Below are positions 33,901 to 42,470 of a stretch of DNA of 64,000 nucleotides, piece after piece (the first letter of the stretch is position 1; each line of letters opens with the position of its first letter). Below the pieces are notes generated by a model. The model made no database searches. It saw nothing but the letters and a program-made list of their open reading frames with translations, and had not been told where the DNA came from. Source of the stretch: Posidonia oceanica (taxonomy: Eukaryota > Streptophyta > Magnoliopsida > Alismatales > Posidoniaceae); the NCBI GenBank assembly GCA_037176725.1, contig JAZBRS010000039.1:28618001-28682000 (forward strand), given 5' to 3'. The translations under genes were made by a program, and so were the position numbers.

Positions 33901-36732
33901 AAAATGCTCTCCTTCATGGACGGCTTTTCTGGATACAATCAGATCAAGATGGCAGAGGAAGACATGGAAAAGACCTCATTCATCACCCCTTGGGGAGTCT
34001 TCTGCTACCAAGTCATGCCGTTCGGCCTGAAGAATGCTGGTGCAACCTATCAAAGGGCCATGACTGCGCTATTCCACGACCTCATGCACCAAGAAGTGGA
34101 GGTCTATGTAGACGATATGATTGCCAAAACCAAAGAGCCCGAGGATCATCTTGCCTGTCTCAGAAAGCTCTTTGACTGTCTACGGAAGTGCAAGCTGCGC
34201 TTGAATCCCAAGAAGTGCGTATTCGGGGTGTCTTCTGGCAAATTGCTTGGCTACATTGTTAGCCAAAGGGGGATTGAGGTGGACCCGTTGAAAGCACAAG
34301 CCATCGTGGACATGCCACCCCGTAGAACTGAAAAAGAAGTCAGAAGTCTGCTTGGGCGTTTACAATTTATCAGTCGCTTCATTGCACAGCTTACGCCCAT
34401 CTGTGAACCCATATTCAAGCTCTTGAGAAAGAATGCGCAGATTCACTGGAGCGAGGAGTGTCAGGCTGCATTTGCCAAGATCAAGCAGCTGTTGATCAAG
34501 CCTCCTGTCCTGGTCCCGCCTACGCTGGGGAGACCTTTACTTCTCTACCTTTCTACCACGCAGTATTCCATGGGCGCCGTCTTGGGCCAACATGACGAAT
34601 CTGGTAGGAAGGAGCGCGCCATCTACTACCTGAGCAAGAAATTTAATGAATGTGAAGCCAGGTACACAACACTAGAGAAGACTTGCCTGTCCCTTGTCTG
34701 GGCTGCACAGAAGTTGAGGCACTACTTGATGGCCTACCCAGTGCAGCTCTTATGCCGGCATGATCCTATCAAGTTCCTCTTTCAGAAGCCGGCCATGGTG
34801 GGCAGATGTGCCAAGTGGCAGGTGTTATTGTCCCAGTACGATATCACCTTTGTCACACAGAAATCCATGAAGGGTCAAGCAATGGCAGACCATCTTGCTG
34901 ACCTCCCTCTGCCTGAATACCAACCCCTCCAGACACAGTTCCCTGATGAAGACATTCTCTTTGCAATGGAGGACTCTGAGCAGAAAGATCCTGAAGAAGC
35001 AGAGGAATGGCAGCTCTACTTTGATGGTGCAGTCAACAAAAAGGGCCGAGGTGTAGGCGCAGTGCTGACCACGCCCCAAGGACAGATGACTCCTTTCGCA
35101 AGGAAGCTGACTTTCACCTGCACAAACAACGAAGCAGAGTATGAAGTGTGCATCCTGGGGTTGAAAGTCACCCTCGAGCATGAGGCGCAGAAGCTGCATG
35201 TGCACGGCGATGCCATGCTGGTGATTTCTCAAGTGAACGGCGATTGGAAGACAAAAGATCCCAAGCTTGTGCCGTATCACGAACACCTGCTAAGGCTGAT
35301 GGAAAAATTCAAAAGCATCCGCTTCACATACCTGAACAGAGCAAAGAACGCGTATGCAGACGCACTAGCAACTCTGGCATCCTGGCTCACCATTTCTGAA
35401 GACAGCAGTGTGGATGTATCAGTCACTTGCATTGAACAGCCTGCATACTGCATGAGCATAGAGGAAGCGGATCCCGCAGAGGGGCAGCCCTGGTATCAGG
35501 ACATAAAATCTTTTCTGGAATCTGGTAGCTTTCCTCCTGATACCACAGCAACAGACAAGAGGACTATGGCGCGTCTGGCGTCAAAATATGTGTTAGGGGC
35601 CGGGCAGCTGTACAGAAGGTCATACAATCAGATACTACTGCGCTGCCTGAACAAATCGGAGGCTGACACGCTGATGCTTCAAGTGCATGCGGGGACCTGT
35701 GGCCCGCACATGAACGGCGTCCTCCTGGCCAAGAAGATCATGCTGCAAGGATATTTTTGGCAGACCATGGAAGCCGACTGCTGCCGGTTCGTGCGTAGAT
35801 GCCACAATTGTCAGATCCATGGAAACTTCAACAAGGCCCCTCCACATCAGCTGCACAACATGTCTTCGCCATGGCCTTTCTCCACCTGGGGGATCGATGT
35901 CATCGGCGCCATCCACCCTGCTGCTTCAAATGGTCATCGTTACATTCTGGTAGCGATCGATTACTTTACCAAGTGGGTGGAAGCGGCCTCTTACAAGACA
36001 GTCACCGCCGCGGCAACAGAAAAATTTATCAGAAACAATATTGTTGCCCGATATGGGGTCCCGCACTCTGTCATCTCTGATAACGGCTCAAACTTTATTG
36101 CCAAAAGGATCGAAGAATACCTGCATAGTCTCAAGATCAAGCACCATCGATCCTCGCCCTATCGGCCTCAGATGAACGGAGCAGTGGAGTCTGCAAACAA
36201 GAACATTGTCAAGATTCTGAAGAAAATGGCAGAAATCCACAAGGATTGGCACGACAAGCTCCCGTACGCGCTCTGGGCGTACAGGACATCAATCCGGACC
36301 TCTACAGGAGCCACCCCGTACTCTCTGGTGTACGGCATGGAAGCGGTGTTACCTGTTGAAGTGGAGATCCCCTCTCTACGGATCCTGCGGGAAGCTGAGT
36401 TGGAAGAAGCAGAATGGGTCGAAGACCGCTACGTCCAACTGAACTTGATTGATGAGCACAGATTGCAAGCCATGCACAATGCTCACTGCTATCAGAAGCG
36501 GATGGCCAGAGCATTCTTGAAGAAGGTCCAGCCCAGAAGCTTCCAGCCAGGGGACCTTGTCTTGCGCGCCATTCACTTGCCGGACGGTCGAGGGAAATTC
36601 CGACCCAATTGGCGTGGCCCCTTTGTGGTCAAGCAGATCTTTTCAGGAGGCGCTGTAACTCTTGAGGATATGGACCAGGTCGAGCAGTCTGAGCCCGTCA
36701 ACCTCTGCTATCTAAAGAAGTACTATCAGTAG
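27952..36732 (+). CDS. gag-pol: Gag-Pol polyprotein of RT-D (Ty3/gypsy, Tat/Ogre-like), intact
   Basis: One uninterrupted frame of 2926 aa from the ATG at 27952 (GCGATGGCC, conserved in RT-C); an in-frame ATG at 27769 would give 2987 aa. It encodes the structural and enzymatic proteins for retrotransposition. Domains by residue: proline-rich N-terminus; capsid (Retrotrans_gag) about 378-470; zinc knuckle C-x2-H-x4-H-x4-C at 672-685; gag-protease linker with SPVHLLGRPQ-like repeats; retropepsin with D-N-G-S at 1071-1074 and LLGRPWL at about 1142; Ser/Ala/Glu-rich linker with DSPSDEEE near 1561; RT about 1890-2120 with YVDD at 2052-2055; a first RNase H (about 2196-2320) lacking its first Asp; an archaeal-type RNase H (about 2352-2477) with D-E-D-D residues; and integrase with an HHCC zinc site (about 2578-2623), D2649, D2710, E2746 (D,D35E) and a GPF module near 2887. 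No gag/pol frameshift and no intron are needed. Confidence 0.95.
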   Translation: MAQYVSEPSFTPVAEGVSVLAPPVALSVPLVPPPMPGFPPLMSLGSQYTPGQWQASLPPDPVAESILTAVTRAPKTPLPPPSQGYVAFDIPSTAAATFSVDPLLPGPSVSVPLASQSPPALHFSVPTSETPEAQYQHLMELAQRLQGMALSVRPSSVFVVPEVPPRPVPAFHAPTSAPPPRPSSQLLTVPTMGARLPPPLAQHLAQHAPLPSGGQPFGPAGAQYLTGSLSGTPPVQQLVLRHPPPIPAQHGIYSSPLHQVQHPAYTPAYTVPQHGYAGHPVAPPGDAMVDPEEHVGAAHSAYVLTTPADPSPTAAIPDPINNRMDVSEKALRLVQGTEHQTYQFRDLCCFPEAVLPPKFKIPDFEKYNGRGCPVAHLKAYCGDLAQLQADERLLIRLFQKSLTGPALKWFTSLDMSAIKTWNDLSQAFLEQYSFNLDLVPKRADLIAIKQNSGEPFGEYVGRWRALASQVRDRPSDEESIEIVIKGAQPSLGALLSIQPVTTFAALIRAGARVESSLWSGNFPALSTFAKQAMISSNSANSSTSNNYNSGSSNNRPKRKDSPKPAVAFVDSPAVPVRLPSRPAPAQMVYAPAPRIPHTPHITTTARPVYPAAPVQQGPYPRQRRPPAERRNFTPLVEPLTDILPKVASLLKFPEVRPPPSPLPHWFRPDLFCNFHRSIGHSTDNCFSLRNAIQDLIESGTIVIDTHEASTQARTHASASPAVPPHSGIVRQPLPEHSYPGGAGTSGVHSVFPSGPATSVVDPSDLISDISEPFPVSLYLAAVAGSESGIHLIRPRARPERPLASPTVLPQAQSPVHLLARAQPSSPIHLLGRPQPHLLGRPQPAPAFPPQQPYPLDRPQHPIGPPVTPPVLAAHAPAVINLTLDTHRVPYSYATEMCAEVTRSGRVYRPPAPVTRPTHPGPVIPPPSGQPLADPTPNQPVASQAPNQPVVTQLPATTPLEPARITPPAARRSQPKADLTSQLKKVKADISIWDLIHTSAEHREAFLRVFQAARVSQSIEPSTLESMVGLIAEPQVISFTSDELPPAGINHNQPLFVTVQFKNFRIPLTLVDNGSGLNVCPLRTATKLGFKAEDITPAVKGMTAFDNTHHDALGILIIPLAIGPVVFDVEFYVVDLKPNFNLLLGRPWLHKHQVLPSTLHRMIKYRRGDDVIVVMAENFEKERIEAVSPVSSQSIPFDPETSEAQYRVNRCEPVNFVPDLERVNSLTVHSNPFRMVENVCHRWGYTKGTPLGRHGQGIAEPIVAVERRKSEGLGYEPKLDEDHCFQLRDRAPAIPRDHTNFTSAGILGSTDYQAAAPTEDWVCVEDYYSDEEQSDATEAVPISSAETVVRAEAPQSIYLALPLAETAGSSAGPVANASSHPFPATPASQEQSAAVRESETLLLAEPSMLPAVTATSVPLPPSLEGQSINSVGSVAQPAPSASSSGMQLAQSAPHSPDDLQQLSWQDPMASEAALSQLRPDTKGQLSTTLSGPLSPLKSTPVYSPAVTLEAYPSAAPLACLFGPSTSELPSADAPVNQIMQIPRAAIHLAAGPVPQAPGAYYVDSPSDEEEGAAIEAQVDSWMSDLELLYQEQIKSITEDLAEHQAAERKGKAVVTDPPLQEDHVSIMVLEDSAAPDSPRPDELITLQPEGGSRWFVQPMPHQSSISSGSDQISRQSGISSTSTLEDLEGGASAVDAAIAEQNASAASAEQSAEQSAVSAAESVEPSAESAEHLAKPVGPEQTVEGVAGTEVAHRGYMNTRVSVTILKRHQGQAAEHIHSFSIASPSFEKEILSELIAYGEEDDTGIDETDEPLPEFRPYDDDPEGPNLHVEEETEVVNIGIAEEVREVCISAQLSAQARAEFIAFLKEYADVFAWSYEDMVGLDIEIVVHNLHLNPDAKPVKQKLRRWRPQWLLMIKEEIMKQLGVNFLKVVLYPEWLANIVPVPKKDGRIRICIDYRDLNKASPKDDFPLPHIDVLVDNTAGHKMLSFMDGFSGYNQIKMAEEDMEKTSFITPWGVFCYQVMPFGLKNAGATYQRAMTALFHDLMHQEVEVYVDDMIAKTKEPEDHLACLRKLFDCLRKCKLRLNPKKCVFGVSSGKLLGYIVSQRGIEVDPLKAQAIVDMPPRRTEKEVRSLLGRLQFISRFIAQLTPICEPIFKLLRKNAQIHWSEECQAAFAKIKQLLIKPPVLVPPTLGRPLLLYLSTTQYSMGAVLGQHDESGRKERAIYYLSKKFNECEARYTTLEKTCLSLVWAAQKLRHYLMAYPVQLLCRHDPIKFLFQKPAMVGRCAKWQVLLSQYDITFVTQKSMKGQAMADHLADLPLPEYQPLQTQFPDEDILFAMEDSEQKDPEEAEEWQLYFDGAVNKKGRGVGAVLTTPQGQMTPFARKLTFTCTNNEAEYEVCILGLKVTLEHEAQKLHVHGDAMLVISQVNGDWKTKDPKLVPYHEHLLRLMEKFKSIRFTYLNRAKNAYADALATLASWLTISEDSSVDVSVTCIEQPAYCMSIEEADPAEGQPWYQDIKSFLESGSFPPDTTATDKRTMARLASKYVLGAGQLYRRSYNQILLRCLNKSEADTLMLQVHAGTCGPHMNGVLLAKKIMLQGYFWQTMEADCCRFVRRCHNCQIHGNFNKAPPHQLHNMSSPWPFSTWGIDVIGAIHPAASNGHRYILVAIDYFTKWVEAASYKTVTAAATEKFIRNNIVARYGVPHSVISDNGSNFIAKRIEEYLHSLKIKHHRSSPYRPQMNGAVESANKNIVKILKKMAEIHKDWHDKLPYALWAYRTSIRTSTGATPYSLVYGMEAVLPVEVEIPSLRILREAELEEAEWVEDRYVQLNLIDEHRLQAMHNAHCYQKRMARAFLKKVQPRSFQPGDLVLRAIHLPDGRGKFRPNWRGPFVVKQIFSGGAVTLEDMDQVEQSEPVNLCYLKKYYQ

Positions 36733-38242
36733 CCGAAAGCGGCCCCGTTGCAGATGCCCTTCTCCCACCTATACTTACTTTCATTCTCGCCTTCTTGCTT
36801 CATCTCCTTTCAAATCATAATCATCATTCTTTCAACTCTTGCAACTCTCTGTTTCAAATCATCATCGTCATCCTTTCAACTCTTGCATCTCTATTCAAAT
36901 CATCATCGTCATTCTCTCAAGCATTGCATCTTTAGCCCGGTGATGACAACCGGAAGTGCTTGCCTGCTCTAGAAAGAGTCACCCTGCCTCACCTGGCACT
37001 ACTTAGATGTCTTAGCAAGTGAGGGAGCCACCACCAATAAGGACAGGCGAACTGCCCAATCTCACAAGGACATACACCTCTGAGGGAGAAAAAATGTTAG
37101 GATGTGAGCTTGAAAAAAGTAAGAATAGACATCTAGGTTTGGGCACCTCCAAGGAACAGAAGACGAAGACAGAAGCCGGCCCTAGAGATAGGGGTGTGCA
37201 GTCTAACTCTGCTCCTTCTACCCATCACACAGCAGACCCGAAACCTGAATCCATTACATTTCAAGCACCCTTCTTTTGCCACCAGAATGGGGATAGCAAA
37301 AGCCTGAAAAAAAAAGAGGAAAAAGATCAAGCAAAAAAAAAAAGAAAAAAAGAGATACAACAAAAACAAACAAAAAAGGAGAAAAGCAAGCAAAAAAAAA
37401 AAAAAAAAAAAAAAAGAAGAGGAAAAGGCAAAGGTAGCCCGAAAAGCACAGGCACCGTTATCCCCCATACTTTACCAAGAGATCCCCAGCATGTCAAGCC
37501 TGAAAAGGGGGTCTACCACATCCTCCCAAGAGCAAACACATACCTTCTCCTAGCTAAGGGCAGAGAAAGACTGCACACCTATGAGGGGGAAACCTTTCAA
37601 AAAAAAGAGAGCTGAAAGAATAGGTGTAGGTCCTAAGAGTGCAGCCAGTAGCCTGTCCTTACCACATCACCACCTGCATAAAGCCAACAACCTGTTCCGG
37701 AGCGCCACCAATAAGCCGAGAGTCTGAGTAGGGCCCTGTGAGTCAAGGGCCATTCCCTTCCTCTGCAACAGGCACCAAAGCACTCTGTATGCTGAGGGCA
37801 CCCTAGCATACCCATCCATTCAAGCATACTTATTCATCCAATAATATTCATCCACATAAGCATATCACCAGCATCTTGCATTCACGCATCTTCCTTCTTT
37901 CCTTTCCCCTTCCGCCAATCCCTCCGCTCTGCAACACGCTCAGGTCCTGAGGCAGTACTTCTCCCCAGCAGAGGCACATCGACGACACTCAAGCTGCGCT
38001 GGTCCAGATTCCCTACCAGCCCTCGCCCCCGTGTCCGCAAGACTGCTCCAGAATCCCCATGCTTATCAGTGCTTAATTGCTATGTTCTGTTATCACTTCG
38101 CCTAGATGCATATTGGAACTACATTTTCAGTCTCAGTTTCTGCTTGTTGTCAGTGATTACGTACCTATGAGATCTGACTGTTTATTGATAGCAGGTACCT
38201 TCAAGCCTTGCAGTAATCAGCCTGTCTTCTGCAACCAGTGCA
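36733..38242 (+). other. Non-coding spacer between gag-pol and ORF2 of RT-D
   Basis: It begins with imperfect repeats of TTTCAAATCATCATCGTCAT (36800-36930). A small hairpin with CCGGT / ACCGG arms follows near 36937-36953, and a strongly A-rich tract at 37305-37430 includes a run of more than 20 A. The rest shows no conserved ORF. The order repeats in RT-C (50233-51447) and, reversed, in RT-E (61998-63490), so the spacer is a normal part of the family. Confidence 0.7.
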
Positions 38243-39445
38243 ATGGGTTTTCCTACTCTGTTGACTCCCGCACACTGCTCGGAAACCCTGCGAGAATGGA
38301 TCAGCAGGCTCACTCTACAAGACTGTGAGAAGTCGTGCCTGTGGGGCATACCAACTAAGCTGCTAAAGGCTGCTGATGTGGAGGTCAGCCGCCACCTTCT
38401 GTGTGCCGCCGCGAGATTCTGGAAGCCGGCGCATCATGTCTTCCGCTTCTACAAGACTGAACTGACACCTACACTAGAAGAGGTGCGTCGGATCTGCGGC
38501 TTTTCAAAGATCCTGGGGCCGCCTGTTTTTATGAGGCGCGACGGATATCTCCGAGTCTTGAGCCAACTGACTGGACTCTCCACTCAAGCCTGCCAACAAA
38601 AGCTAATCTGCACCAGTGGACAAGAGCCTATGCTTCGCCTTGTGCACTTTGATGAAATCTTGAACAAGCGCGCTGACCTCGGAGATGAGCTGTGGCTCCG
38701 GGGATTTGTCATCCGCTTTTTGGGCGAACTAATCTTTACTCATGGTCGACTGACAGTGGCCATCGAGGTTGCAGAGATTGCATTAGCTGTGGTGACCCAG
38801 CATATAGATCTGGCACCAGTTGTCTTGGCAGAGACTTATCGCGGGCTGGACCGCATTTCTCATCGCTGCCGCCACTTCCACGGTTGCGGAGCACTTATAC
38901 AAGTCTGGCTGATCGCGCACTTAGAAATAGACTTCCTGCGCCCTCAAGTGCATGCTTTCGAAGCCTACTGCAGTAGCGCCCGTACCAGAGCAGACAAGAG
39001 CGTCAAAGAAAAGTACGAGTGGCTGTCAGCACTGACTGACGACGCTGTGACCTGGCGTATCATTCCCTCTGCAGCAGAGCCCTTCACAGTCTTCTTCAGC
39101 GCGCGTGACACGCGGCTGATCATTCTTCCAGGCTTCACAGCAGGCGTAGAGTACCATCCAATCAGGGTCATGCGCCAGTTCGGCTTCCAGCAGGGCGCCT
39201 TCATCGACAGTACAGCGCCTGAGCTTCTACAGACTTATTCTCTCAGCACCACTGCCCCAACCAAGAAGCTTGCTAGTCTGATGCAGCATGGGGTCCAATC
39301 TACAGACGTTGCAGCTGTGAGAGGTACTGGATGCACTTCTGATTATGAAGCGGAAGTCCGACAGCTCTGGCCAATCACTGAAGTCCCGCCAGGCGGCCCC
39401 TTATTCCCGGACTCCAGGCAGCCGAAGAAGGCCCGGGTTGACTAG
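38243..39445 (+). CDS. ORF2 of RT-D: 400-aa protein resembling DUF7745 / plant-mobile-domain-like proteins
   Basis: An intact ORF downstream of pol, in sense orientation. The start codon (ATGGGTTTTCC) and the length of 400 aa are shared with the RT-E copy; the last 320 residues are about 93 % identical. The central part has an alternating helical pattern: LTPTLEEVRRICGF near residue 75, WLRGFVIRFLGELIFTHGRL near 150, and DLAPVVLAETYRGLDRISH near 190. This resembles the DUF7745 family often encoded in plant retrotransposons, itself reminiscent of the plant mobile domain (aminotransferase-like). That assignment is from memory of the pattern. No signal peptide, membrane segment or catalytic motif is evident. 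The C-terminus is basic (QPKKARVD) and could be a nuclear localisation signal. Function is unknown. Confidence 0.8.
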   Translation: MGFPTLLTPAHCSETLREWISRLTLQDCEKSCLWGIPTKLLKAADVEVSRHLLCAAARFWKPAHHVFRFYKTELTPTLEEVRRICGFSKILGPPVFMRRDGYLRVLSQLTGLSTQACQQKLICTSGQEPMLRLVHFDEILNKRADLGDELWLRGFVIRFLGELIFTHGRLTVAIEVAEIALAVVTQHIDLAPVVLAETYRGLDRISHRCRHFHGCGALIQVWLIAHLEIDFLRPQVHAFEAYCSSARTRADKSVKEKYEWLSALTDDAVTWRIIPSAAEPFTVFFSARDTRLIILPGFTAGVEYHPIRVMRQFGFQQGAFIDSTAPELLQTYSLSTTAPTKKLASLMQHGVQSTDVAAVRGTGCTSDYEAEVRQLWPITEVPPGGPLFPDSRQPKKARVD

Positions 39446-39700
39446 GCCCTTGTACGATCATCATGTGGTCTTCTTTTTTGTGCTGTACATTTCTGGCCTG
39501 CCTCAGGCATTGTACTTATCAAGATCATATCAATAGAAACTGTTTCTGCTCTCTGCTTGCACATCAAGACTGTTTGCTGCATTGCATATCATCGTCATCA
39601 TTATCTTGGGCCCTCTAATCAGACTTGCAGACATCCCGATGCGGCGAAATCCTCAGCACCCAATCCGGAGCCCAGAGCATCTGCAGGCCCGCGACACTCA
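39446..39700 (+). other. Spacer after ORF2
   Basis: Short non-coding stretch between the ORF2 stop and the hairpin-rich repeats. RT-E has the same sequence in reverse at about 60540-60794. I see no further structure in it. Confidence 0.6.
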
Positions 39701-39704
39701 GCTC

Positions 39705-40290
39705 TGCTATCCGGCATCCCCAGCCGGTCACCCCCGGCTGGACCACCGTCCTTTATGGGCTGGCACCCCAAACTGCCCAGCGAAAGGTCCGTCAACCTGT
39801 TATCCTCCTCAGCTGTTCATCCTCAGCTGAGTCCCTCGCGGGCTGGCACCCCAAACTGCTCGGCGATGGGTTCGTCAACCTATCATCCATCCACTCGCCT
39901 ATCTGTCCTTGCATCCTGATGCCAGGAGCGTACCGACCATCCCCTGGTATCATCCTGATACCAGGGGCATCTTTTGGTCGCTCGGTGGCATCATCCCCAG
40001 CTGATCATCCCCAGCTGAGTCCTCTTCTCGGCTGGTCATCCCCAGTTGAGTCCCCAGTTGGATCCTTACCCTCGCGGGCTGGCACCCCAAACTGCCCGGC
40101 GAAAGGTCCGTCAACCTATCATCCTCCCCAACTGGATCATTATCTCTACGGGCTGGCACCCCAGACTGCTCGGCGAAAGGTCCGTCAACCTGACACTCTT
40201 CTCGGCCGGTCATCCCCGGCTGAGTCCCCAGCTGATCGCCCTCAGCTGAATCCCTTGCGGGCTGGTACCCCAAACTACTCGTCTGACAAG
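39705..40290 (+). repeat. GC-rich imperfect repeats with small hairpins, RT-D 3' region
   Basis: About five repeats carry CTGGCACCCCAAACTGC followed by GGCGAAAGGTCCGTCAACCT. Each first motif can pair GGCA with TGCC around a CCCCAAAC loop; each second pairs AGGT with ACCT around CCGTCA. RT-E has about seven copies at 59745-60510 (reverse). Confidence 0.75.
39941..39967 (+). repeat. Perfect 12-bp-stem hairpin
   Basis: Arms 39941-39952 (CCCCTGGTATCA) and 39956-39967 are exact reverse complements with a 3-nt loop. A sister hairpin at 40345-40371 has an 11-bp stem, in which an A-T pair has become G-C by changes on both arms. RT-E counterparts are at 59659-59685 and 60285-60311 (the latter with one G-T wobble). 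Confidence 0.8.
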
Positions 40291-40452
40291 CACGACACTC
40301 TTGTCATCACTCTCTGCTTTCGATGCCATGGACGTGCTGGCCAACCCCTGGTGTCATCCCGACACCAGGGGCATCTTTTGATCGCCCCATGGTATCATTC
40401 TCTCCCCCTTTCCCCTATGACGTTCCTGGCGTCATGGGGATGGTTTCTTCTC

Positions 40453-40562
40453 ATCATTCCCTTACCCCTTCTTTGTGGGCCGATAAGTCCGATATCTTAT
40501 CATTCTCATCATTCCCTTACCCCTTCTTTGCCGGCCGATAAGTCCGATATCTTATCATTCTC
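40453..40562 (+). repeat. 55-bp tandem repeat, about two copies
   Basis: The unit contains GGCCGATAAGTCCGATATCTTATC, in which GATAAG and CTTATC pair around an 8-nt loop. RT-E has about four copies at 59362-59585 and two diverged ones near 58810-58925. Confidence 0.75.
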
Positions 40563-41434
40563 ATCATGATCTCATCCCCCTCTTTAGATTAACTTCTCAT
40601 CATGATCTCATCCCCCTCTTTAGATTAATTTCTCATCATGATCTCATCCCCCTCTTTAGCTTAATTTCTCATCATGATCTCATCCCCCTCTTTAGATTAA
40701 TTTCTCATCATGATCTCATCCCCCTCTTTAGATTAATTTCTCATCATGATCTCATCCCCCTCTTTAGATTAATTTCTCATCATGATCTCATCCCCCTCTT
40801 TAGATTAATTTCTCATCATGATCTCATCCCCCTCTTTAGATTAACTTCTCATCATGATCTCATCCCCCTCTTTAGCTTAATTTCTCATCATGATCTCATC
40901 CCCCTCTTTAGATTAACTTCTCATCATGATCTCATCCCCCTCTTTAGATTAATTTCTCATCATGATCTCATCCCCATCTTTAGATTAATTTCTCATCATG
41001 ATCTCATCCCCCTCTTTAGCTTAATTTCTCATCATGATCTCATCCCCCTCTTTAGATTAACTTCTCATCATGATCTCATCCCCCTCTTTAGATTAACTTC
41101 TCATCATGATCTCATCCCCCTCTTTAGATTAATTTCTCATCATGATCTCATCCCCCTCTTTAGATTAATTTCTCATCATGATCTCATCCCCGTCTTTAGA
41201 TTAATTTCTCATCATGATCTCATCCCCCTCTTTAGATTAATTTCTCATCATGATCTCATCCCCCTCTTTAGCTTAATTTCTCATCATGATCTCATCCCCC
41301 TCTTTAGATTAACTTCTCATCATGATCTCATCCCCCTCTTTAGATTAATTTCTCATCATGATCTCATCCCCCTCTTTAGATTAATTTCTAATCATGATCT
41401 CATCCCCCTCTTTAGATCAACTTCTCATCATTAC
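40558..41434 (+). repeat. 36-bp tandem array, about 24 copies, RT-D
   Basis: The unit runs TTCTCATCATGATCTCATCC then CCCTCTTTAGATTAAT. Copies differ at one or two positions (AGATTAAT / AGCTTAAT / AGATTAAC). The period is exact through the array. The palindrome ATCATGAT occurs once per unit. No CRISPR-like spacers exist. RT-E has about half as many copies. Confidence 0.92.
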
Positions 41435-41636
41435 CTCATCCCCTCTTTGCCGGCCGATAAGTCCGATATCTTATCATTCTCATCATGATCTTGCCCCCTC
41501 TTATCAATCAATCAATCACTCGTGCTAGGCTGATATCCGAAACTATCATCTATCAATCGCTCGTGCTAGGCTGATATCCGAAACTATCTCAGGCTGATAA
41601 TCCTAAACTATCTTCTGGTCGATCCATGGTCGGCCC

Positions 41637-42470
41637 GCAGTTGTGTTATACGGCTGACATCCAGTAACTGTCCCTCGTAATTGCACTTTTCCAGTTGATA
41701 GGTCTGTAAACTATCCACCGGTTGACAGGACCGTAAACTGTCGCTCCAGTTGGTAGGACTGTAAACTACCGCGTGCAATTACGTTATACGGCTGACATCC
41801 AGTAACTGTCCCTTGCAATTGCAGTTTCCAGTTGATAGGACTGTAAACTATCCTCCAGTTGATAGGTCTGTAAACTATCCACCGGTTGACAGGACCGTAA
41901 ACTATCGTTAGGCTGATATTCCTAAACTATCACCCGTAATTGCATTATACGGCTGATATCCAGTAACTATCCCTCATCATTGCGCGTTTCCAGTTGATAG
42001 GTCTGTAAACTATCCGCCGGTTGACAGGACCGTAAACTGTCGCTCCAGTTGATAGGACTGTAAACTATCCACCAGTTGGTAGGACTGTAAACTACCACGC
42101 GCAATGATGTTATACGACTGACATCCAGTAACTGTCTCTCGCAATGCTGTTTCCAGTTGATAGGACTGTAAACTATCCTCCAGTTGATAGGTTTGTAAAC
42201 TATCCGCCGGTTGACAGGACCGTAAACTGTCGCTCCAGATGATAGACTGTAAACTATCCGGCATTGCGTTATACGGCTGATATCCAGTAACTATCCCTCA
42301 TGGTTTGTGGGTTTCCAGTTGATAGGACTGTAAACTATCCTCCAGTTGATAGGTCTGTAAACTATCCACCGGTTGACAGGACCGTAAACTGTCGCTAGGC
42401 TGATACTCCTAAACTATCACCCACAACCATGTTATACGGCTGATATCCAGTAACTATCACTCACAACTGC
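41637..42470 (+). other. Branched hairpin domain in the RT-D 3' region
   Basis: An 834-bp domain closed by a 9-bp stem (41637-41645 GCAGTTGTG with 42462-42470 CACAACTGC). Inside are five modules with their own closing stems: 41676-41686/41773-41783 (11 bp); 41814-41820/41938-41944 (7 bp plus extension); 41975-41987/42097-42109 (13 bp); 42140-42147/42261-42268 (8 bp plus a wobble and one pair); 42299-42312/42419-42431. Each holds three or four hairpins of about 19 nt, and six more lie between modules, about 25 in all. The small stems occur as GATAG/CTATC, GACAG/CTGTC and GGTAG/CTACC around a loop ending GTAAA, or GATA/TATC and GACA/TGTC around TCCAGTAAC. Paired positions change together. One unit (41883) carries a mismatch. 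Confidence 0.85.

Noticed and set aside
37305..37430. A-rich tract read as a poly(A) tail of a retroposed transcript
   Set aside because: The tract is at the same internal place in RT-C, RT-D and RT-E and has no target duplication; it is part of the element.
40558..41434. Possible CRISPR-like array
   Set aside because: Direct tandem repeats without unique spacers, in a plant retrotransposon.
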